From Elymus sibiricus (Eukaryota; Streptophyta; Magnoliopsida; Poales; Poaceae): a DNA stretch of 64,000 nucleotides. A model generated the notes under the pieces. The model was not told the DNA's origin. It ran no database searches and saw only the letters and a list, made by a program, of their open reading frames with translations. The stretch covers positions 302,932,509-302,996,508 of the forward strand of contig CM077671.1 of the NCBI GenBank assembly GCA_039707655.1. The letters are read 5' to 3'. Each line of letters opens with the position of its first letter. The first letter of the stretch is position 1. Below, in pieces: positions 55,998 to 64,000 of this stretch. Both the position numbers and the translations under genes were made by a program.

Positions 55998-58710
55998 GAC
56001 TCCCACTTGCACTAGAGTCAATAATCTAGTCAATGCTAATGCACTTTACACCTATGGCATACTGGTGTAAAATATGCTTTGCTTGTGGTATAGCCTGATG
56101 TCCAACGGATTTGACAACTTCAGCTCCGTGTGTAACTTTGCATATCCTCGCGTTTTCACGCTTTCACAAAATTCATATTTTGTGTGGACTTGGCTTTGCA
56201 TATGTGTGAATCATTGGTCGAAACCTGATTTCTCAGACTGAGCTATGGAGCAACTATCTACAATAGTGTCCCATAGACCAAAGCCATCTTGGAACCATAC
56301 TAAGTTCATGAATGAACTGTATGATTCAACAACTTCTTTGTCGCTTCTCAAGCGTCAACATACTTAGCCTTTGTTATAGAATTCGCCACAGTATCTTGTT
56401 TGGAACAATTTCCAACTACCGTGCCACCATATTGTGTATTACACAAAACCCTTAACCTAAATCGAAAATCGCATGGAGCATTAATGAAGACTGTATCGAT
56501 GTAATTACTTACAACGAGCACTTCATAATCTCTGCTTGCGAGAAAACATGTCATCAGCACTACTCTAGTACTTAATGACATCTTTCACTGTTGTCCCATG
56601 ATCAGTACTTTGATCACTTTGGTATCTATACTCGCAACAACTTGGGAGTATCGGACATATCTGGTTGATTTACATACCATGGAATACATGATTAATCCAA
56701 ACACAAGAGTGTGTGGAATCTCCATCATGTATTTTGCTCATCAGTGTTTTGAGACACCGAGTCTTGCAAAACTCTTTCCATGTGACTTCGGCAAGAATCA
56801 CTCCTTGGCGTTTTAAATGCTAAAAGGTTTTAGCATCTTGTCAATATGTATCTTTGCTTAGCCCCATTAGGTAAATCTATCTCCATAGATCATCATGCCT
56901 AATATTAAGGCTATTTAGCCCAAGCACTTCATCGAAAAACCCTTTTCAAATGAAGTCCTAATTCATGTCAAGAAATTTATTTCCAATTAACAATGTGTCA
57001 AGCACACAACATTTTTAGAAATATTATTATGCTCCCACTTAATTTCTTGAATTATAAGCATCTTCGTTACCCATTGATGAAGTCAAACCCCTTTGGCCAT
57101 TTCATCAAAACACGAAGATTCCAACTCCACTTTGCTCTCTTCTGTCCATTGCTGGAACTCTGAAGTTTGCATACTTGCTAGCATCCTCTGGATCGACAAA
57201 TTACTTTGGACTGTATCACATACAAGTCCTAGGTTTCATTTCCATCAGATGGAAATCCTTTTGTCATCCATGTTTCATATCTCATGATTGATATATGTAT
57301 TAATTGCTAGTTCAACCCGAACCGACCTTAAGCATCGCTACGGTGAAACAACCTCATCATAGTCAACTCCTTGAACTTGTTATTTCAACAAGTCGAGCTT
57401 TATGGATAAAACATTTTTATCCGTATCAGTTTTTAGTTCCATAAATATTCGTTAGACTCTAAGCCTTCCGAAAGGTGTATCAAGATTTTAATCTTGAAAC
57501 ATTTATATGGAAACTATCTCGGATTGTATTGGCATTTAGCCAATTCCGGAGTCAGGGCCCATCACCGCTTCCTTGTGTATTGTAGGTATACTGTTGTCTA
57601 ACAACAATATCTCGTTTGCGCACCTGAGAGGTTTGCACGAGCCTTGCCTACGCGGTTCAGCTGCAAGTTCGACCGAAGTCCATACATTTTATTGCAGAGA
57701 CTTCCGTATCAGTCGAAGTAGGAAACTCCGGAATCACTTCCAAGGTTTCTTTCCTTTGAACTGATGACGAAGATACGGGTTATCTCGTCGAGTTGCACTG
57801 TCCTCCCACTCACCTTTTGTAAGAACTATTCTCTTTAAAAGCATACCGTTTTGTGGCAAACTTATTTGCCTCGGTATAGTGAGGGAGGAATACCCAATGA
57901 CTTGGGATAACCTACAAAGTAGCACTTGTCTGATTTGGAATAGGTTTGTAACCTTTTACACAAGCCCCATATTCCAAATGTTAAGAAAAGATATAACATG
58001 GTTGGGCGTACCATACCATGACGTCATTTCAACAGACCGATGGAGCTCTTTTCAGTGTAAAAGCCGCAGTCTCTAAAGCATCACCTTAAAAGGGATAATG
58101 GCAAATTTATTTATGTCATCTTTGATCTTACCATTTCATGAATGGTTCGATTACATCTACACGGACTCTCCACTTGCAGTGGTGTTCCGGGAAGTGCAAG
58201 TTATGAAACCCCTTTCACAACTCATCAGACATTCGCTAAACTTGTAACTCAAATATTCCTTTCCGCAATCAAATTGCAGAAACATAATTTTCTTGTTACA
58301 ATAACTTCTACTTCATTTTTGAAAACCTTTCAAATGAATTCAAAAGATCCAGACTTACGTCTCGACAAGTAAATATCCATATATCTACTTGAGTCATTTC
58401 TGAAGATAGATAAATCCACTACTTGCAACAACATTTATTGGACTACACACATCATAATGTATGATCACCAATATGTTCTTTGCTCGTTCCTTATGGCCTG
58501 TGAACGGTATTTCAGTCACTTCACCTTTCAGAGGAAAGTTGCAAGTGTCAGATGATTCAAAATCAAATGACTTCAAAATCCATCATAATGGAATTTTCCA
58601 TGCGGGTTTCTCTAATGTAACCAAATGCAGTGCCACACTTGTGTGGTATTCTTTTAGTCTTGCAACATTTAGCGTCAGTGTTATGGATGTATCATATTTC
58701 CATCAATATT

Positions 58711-59050
58711 CATAACATACATCCCATCTTTGATGGAAGCATGGCCCTTCATGTTATTCATAACACCGAACATCAAAAGTTCTCTTATGAACAACCTTCT
58801 TGCAAGATACCTTATGCAAAGGGCTAGAGTGTGAAACTCTAAAATGAATTATGAAAGTAAACCCAGAGGTAATGTATTATTATCATTATTCATAACATAC
58901 ATCTCATTCTCAATGAAAGTATGGTCCTCATGTTATTCATAACATCGAACATAAGAAGTTCTCTTATGAACAACCTTCTTGCAAGATTCTTTATGCAAAG
59001 GGCTAGAGTGTGAAACTCTAAAATGAATTATGAAAGTAAATACATAGGTA
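58711..59050 (-). repeat. Direct repeat in the copia internal region
   Basis: CATAACATACATC starts at 58,711 and again at 58,891. Both copies continue through TTCTCTTATGAACAACCTTC, CTTGCAAGAT, TATGCAAAGGGCTAGAGTG and AATTATGAAAGTAAA with a few changes. Confidence 0.75.
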
Positions 59051-61300
59051 ATACACCGAGGGCAGGTATAGTAACATTTACTATGTTCCATGTGTGTATC
59101 TCAACCTCATTCCTGGCTAGTCTTTTAGGCCACAGTAGTTCTTACATCGAGTTGCAACAGAATGCAATCGAGCGGATATCTTTGTGATTAACTCACAATA
59201 CCCAAGAATTAGTGATTAACATGTTTAACCATAATTCCCAAGAACTATATCTTTGACCAGCCTTCTATACATCAAAAACTTGTATGACATTCATACATGA
59301 GCTGGATATTCCAGTCTTCTTTCCTTTTGCCTTTATACTTCTAACAGTTTAACTTTCAGTATTTCTCTTACTCTTAGAAGAAGCACCCAACTTAAGAGTG
59401 GCATTAGCCCCGGACTTCCTAGGCGTGAAAGTTTCACTAACACCCTTCGGACACTTCCTTTCTCTTTAAGTTGTTGTTTTATTCACCATCATCATATGAC
59501 AGGCGTTCTTCTGGATCCCTCTCTCATCAGTCAAATGCATAGTAAACACCTTTACTAATAGTTTGCAAACAAACATTGCTTTGGATATCTCATATCTTTT
59601 AGCCTTTGTCTGTCTCTGAAAATGATTTTCAGATTCCATGAATATCACATAGCTATCCAAACTTTCGACGTTCGGGTCTTATGGAAGCAAACATATTGCA
59701 CTTGACTGAAATGGAATTCTAGCTTTTGGATCGAAGGACGAGAGTCACATGATCCATAGCATTAGCGGGAGAATACCGAAAGCATGCGATAGGACAAGGT
59801 CCTTCTCGGCACTATTGAGGACAATCCTCACATTACGTTACCAACCGTAAAGTTTTAACCAGATATTTAACAGCTATTCAATTTTAATAGGGAAGGTGGA
59901 AAACGCGAGCCATTCTTCTACAACTATTATGCAAAACACACTTAGACAATGTTCAAAATTAATTGCACCGAGAATTAAACAAGTTAATTCTTCAGTGCGC
60001 TCCCACTCAAATCAATATCTCTCATAATTGATTGTGAGTGATTCAAGACACGAATTTTAATTCAACGCCATTAATGGTTAGCATCACTGATGACGAGAAC
60101 TTCAATTGTTAGGCAAACTTGCCAATCACATCTCTATGTGACTCTTATTCATCTTTCGATGCGCGTGTTCCGAGCTCATGACTTTCATGCCTGAACGTCA
60201 AGACAACCAAGTGATCTTGCTGCGAGGTCTTAACTCACCCGCCTCACACATCCCTAATCGTTCGTACCCATGTCAGCATGGCGCACCCCGAAAAGTTAGG
60301 TGCCGTGACGGTGCTACACTTGGGAGAACACTAAGTACTTGATATTTTAAGTGAGAGATCACCCTAATAAAAGCGACTACCGTGCAATCAAGAAGGGTGC
60401 ATCATAAGGGATAAACATCTCAGGCAATTCATAATAGCATGATATGGTATAGCCCCTTCTGACGGAGAAGTCAAGTATTTCTTTGTCTTCGGCATTCGCG
60501 TCGGTGTTCACCTTTGCGAAGATTGCCACCACCTTGTCGATGCACCAGATAATATTGCTATCTCTATAGCTAATAAAATAAGTGCATTACATAAGGTTGA
60601 CACGCAGGTCATTAAAGTGCAATCATATGGCTCCAGCCATCATGCCGAATCATGACATGCAGGTCATGTTAATTTACATTATATAGTCATCTCATACATA
60701 ATCAAATTCATATGAGCACTGCTATACCACATCACATGCACATGCAAACCATCCTGCAAAACCAAGTTAGACGCCTCTAATCGGTTCATGCAAAAACTGG
60801 TTTTACGTGGCTTCTAAGGTTTCGAAACAAACCGAAGCTACCAACGTCCATCATCAAGTATGATAATCCAAGTCGCTAGATTAACTTTCCAGGGTGTATG
60901 AAACACGAGATAATAAAATCTCGAGCCCCATACTAAACTTCGTCATACGCGTGACCCCCGTGCAGATCACATCTGCATTGCCCTTTTGTCTGCGAAACAT
61001 CCATCTTTCTCAACTATGGTGGAACCCAAAGAACTGTTAGCACTTCGTTGATCTGTCAATCAGCATACTCAGGAGCAGCATGAGAGGATCGCGGATTGCC
61101 AGAACTTTGTGAGATTCCACCATGCCGTCAAGATCAGGACTACGCAAATTCAGGGGAAGCAACAGGAACATCGGGTAACAGATTTCATCTGCTACCCGCA
61201 CAAATAATTTTCAGCAATAGATCTCATCTACTACCTAATTATATTGTGCAACACCCATACATCTCTATGTATTCTAGATCGCAACCTGCATCTACGCATA

Positions 61301-61318
61301 ACCTGGCTCTGATACCAC
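61301..61318 (-). other. Primer-binding site of the copia element
   Basis: On the minus strand TGGTATCAGAGC begins one base after the LTR end, the standard plant initiator-Met tRNA site. It fixes the element's direction. Confidence 0.85.
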
Positions 61319-63512
61319 TGTAGGGGAACGCAGCAGAAAACAAAAATTTCCGACCTACGCACCAGCCCAGGATCACTATGGAGACAACATACAAGGTTTG
61401 ATCTTTTTCGTTACCGACTCATAGCGCAGCGGAAGTAGAGTCGATGACGATCGGCGGTGCAGATCCCCGCAGCTAGGATTTACAACCTCCCAACCGCGAG
61501 GATGTATACCCTCATCTGCCCCGCGGACAGCCCTCCGGGAGGCGGTCGCACAGTCCCCCGGACGGTGTCGCGGACAGCCCTTCGGGAGGACCTCCGAAAC
61601 TCGGACTGTCACTCGGACAGCCCTTCGGGAGGACCTCCAAAACTCGGACGGTCACACGGACAGCCCTTCGGGAGGCACTCTCGAACTAAGACCGAAACTA
61701 CGATCTCTCTACAGAGTTGCACACATACGGTATCATCTATCCGGCAGGGCTTCGCCGTCCAGAACTAGTTCCCACCGGAACCCAGACAGCCTTTCGGCTT
61801 TACGAAACTATTTCGTGGGAGGGAGAGAAGAAAGGCAGATCATGCATGCCATGTGTGTGAGAGTTGGAGTGAGGATGGAGAGCTCCTCTCCACCTCCTTA
61901 TATAGTGGTGGAAGGGGTGAGGGGGGGCTGAAATTCAGCCCACTAAACATGCACCCACCAAACAAGGAAAACATGTTCCCACCAAACATGGAGAAAACAT
62001 GTTCCCTTGTCCATGGTGTTCCCCCATGGGGCCCCACCTTCCTCCCAACACTCTCCACCATTTGTGGGGGCTGCCCCCCACCATGGGGGGCCCCCCAAAC
62101 ACATTGTCCAGCCACAAGGGGGCTGTCCCCTAAAGGGGGCGCCCCCAAAAACAGCCCAAAAACAGCCCCCACGATCTGTGGGATCTTGTCCCCTCTCGCT
62201 GGGACAAGATGTTTTCCGAAACTATTTCTTCTGAAAAATTCCAGAAGGTCCCAGAACATTTCCGGCACCCTCTAAAATTATCTGGACTCGCTCCGGAACA
62301 TTTCCGGTATGGTGGTTTAATTTAAAACCATCTTCGTTTACCCGGTAAACAATTCCGGCAGCTCCGAAAACCTTTTTCGGTTTTTTCTCCGAAAAAATTC
62401 CAGAAATTACCAGACCAATCTGGCAACCTCCAAAACATTCCCGGTGCTTGCCGAAACCTTTTTGGATCAATGGTTTTATCCGAAACAACTTTTCGGTTTT
62501 ACCGAAACTTTTTCGGTGTTCTCTCCGGAACTTTTCCGTTGTCCCCGAAACTTTTCCAGTGACTTTCTCTCGGACTCCTTGTCTAGTATTCAGCAGATAG
62601 ATGACCCTTAAGCGTGTGACCCTATAGGTTCGGTGAAGTATAGACATGACCCGGAACCCCTTCCGATCAATGATCAACATCGGAGCCGTGGACACCCATA
62701 TTGATCCCTATACCCACACGAATGAATATTCGAGTGAACCTCCAGTTGCCGTGTGCTATTCCTGTTGCTTCGCAATATGTTACAAATACCCGAGGTGAGA
62801 CATGTAGGCATCCCCGTGGATCAACAACTTGTCCACTATGCCAGTTACCTCGTTACCGGTATTGTTCTCTTTTCTCGTTCCCGTGTTCCGGCATCCCTGT
62901 GATCAAATCACCCTGTGTCTGGCCAGACGATGATGGATACCGTAACACCAAGAGGGCCCAGAGATATCTCTCCATCGTCGGAGGAGCAAATCCCAATCTT
63001 GAGCTATCAAGTCACTTGACATACTTTTCCATGAACCCGTAAGCCGCCGTAATAGCCACCCATTTACGGATGACGTTTAACAAACCCCAAAGTTCATGAA
63101 GCAAGCATGAAGAAACTCGATACTCTCATGGTCTAAGGAATTATACAAACATTAACTTCTCTGTGTTATTAACCATAAACTTATGACGAATGTATCTCAT
63201 AGCATAACATCAATTCGGGTCGATTCAACACAAGTGTTCTACCAACAATTGTGCCCTCAAAATTGCCGGCATAGCCATGCCCATGATCAGGAAAACAGGA
63301 TCATCATGCAATACTTGAGCCAGTCTTAGAGGCCAGACTAGGAATACATTTTACCGTTTATTATTCCACACGTGCATATGAGTCTTCCTTCAAGCCTCGT
63401 GGTTATTGTAGACTCGAGAACCATAGCAGTTATAGCATGGAACATAAACCTAATTATGAACAGGGAGATAATCAATAACATTTATTATTGCCTCTAGGGC
63501 ATATCTCCTACA
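61319..63512 (-). repeat. 5' LTR of the copia element
   Basis: It is the promoter copy. The minus-strand TATA is at about 61,898-61,907. A periodic run of heat-shock-element-like modules is at 62,239-62,261, about 340 bp upstream of the TATA. The minisatellite with CAGCCCTTCGGGAGG (about 61,530-61,680) lies in the transcribed leader. Confidence 0.9.
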
Positions 63513-64000
63513 TATTTTATCATGGAATAAACGATGAATTTAAATCTATCCTTGATTTAAGTGCAGGCAAACGCTTTATTAACTTTGGAAGAAGTAAAAA
63601 TACTTATAGAAAAAAATTATGACTGCTAAAGAGTAGTGGAATATTGAGGAACCTACTAAACCCACATGAAAAATTTATCATGTTCAAGACATGGAGGGAT
63701 TTAGAAAGGTGATCCAAGAAAAAGGTAAACCCGTTGAATTGGTTATGCAAGAAAAAAGTGGATCTATTCAATATATGTCCATAGGAAGACGAGCTCAGGG
63801 AAGCAATTAACAAATTCAAACATCACCAAGAAGGTTTCAACAGAGACCTTATGTGATGTATCTATGAGAATGAAATGGTTATATCTTACCTCTCTAAAGA
63901 ATTAGATGGTTATCATGCCGTGAAAAATGTAGGACACTCTCGCATGATAGAAACGCAATGCTCGTAAATTTTTGGAACTTAATCTTTAATTCTTGCCCAG
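63513..64000 (+). pseudogene. Athila gag fragment, right piece
   Basis: It continues the gag from 53804 after the copia element, starting with words like FYHGINDEFKSILDLSAGKRF. Stops and frame changes are frequent, and no intact frame reaches the window edge. Confidence 0.6.

Larger units (their letters stand above)
55998..61318 (-). pseudogene. Decayed internal region of the copia element
   Basis: On the minus strand only scattered copia words survive. The clearest is at 56,581-56,348, where SKQDTVANSITKAKYVDA matches the end of copia RNase H. No continuous gag, protease, integrase or RT frame is left, although the LTRs are young, so the element was probably already defective when it moved. 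A ~160-bp direct repeat with 180-bp period lies at 58,711-59,050. Confidence 0.6.
53805..63512 (-). mobile_element. Ty1/copia element, complete, young
   Basis: The ends are TGTAGG...CCTACA, the target duplication is tattt (53800-53804 and 63513-63517), and the LTRs are 53805-55997 and 61319-63512. Orientation is minus: next to the right LTR the minus strand reads GTGGTATCAGAGCC, the initiator-Met tRNA primer site, and next to the left LTR a purine tract (AAGTGGGAG). By eye the LTRs differ at about 27 of 2,193 positions plus one indel (about 1.2%), near half a million years at 1.3e-8 per site per year. The 5.3-kb internal region is so decayed that only a copia RNase H piece is recognisable. 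The LTR ends resemble the Angela/BARE group. Confidence 0.9.

Overview
The window is nuclear DNA of a grass, most likely a member of the Triticeae (wheat, Aegilops, barley group). The reasons are the dense nesting of large LTR retrotransposons, an Athila-type LTR whose end reads TGATACGTCTCCAACGTATC (an abundant Triticeae family), a copia element whose LTR ends resemble the Angela/BARE group, and a Pol III promoter laid out like monocot U6 promoters. No bacterial or organellar features were seen.

Region 1 (1-14.5 kb) is gene-like and intron-rich. It holds a small B3-domain gene (minus strand, two exons), a U6-type RNA polymerase III promoter followed by an unassigned ~185-nt transcription unit ending in a T8 run, a DEDDy-type 3'-5' exonuclease gene (minus strand) and a long, divergently arranged, multi-exon Ulp1/SUMO-protease-like (C48) gene on the plus strand. 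The last is decayed by seven in-frame stops and several indels. Even so, it carries two successive C48 catalytic domains, each keeping its His, Asp, Gln and Cys, and the splice phases let both be read as one transcript. A short GAACTGCA-type motif is scattered through the introns and spacers of the whole region.

Region 2 (14.5-24.0 kb) is a tandem array of a ~245-bp G-rich unit, each unit with a large palindrome. A 6.4-kb Ty3/gypsy Tat-type element (TSD ctacc) splits it; that element lost pol but kept a spliced extra ORF.

Region 3 (24.0-36.2 kb) is a second, larger Tat element, minus strand, with gag-protease-RT-RNaseH-archaeal-type RNaseH-integrase and an antisense extra ORF that has its own TATA box. 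Its right end is lost.

Region 4 (36.2-53.1 kb) is a stack of Athila-lineage elements. It includes a truncated plus-strand LTR, a minus-strand LTR-internal-LTR-internal chain lacking pol, and an 8.2-kb gag-protease element inserted a few bases from the end of one of the LTRs.

Region 5 (53.1-64.0 kb) is a plus-strand Athila gag fragment split by a young 9.7-kb copia element (2.19-kb LTRs differing by roughly 1%, TSD tattt), minus strand.

The only host-like genes are in the first 14 kb. Everything to the right is nested retrotransposons, and all autonomous functions visible there are broken.
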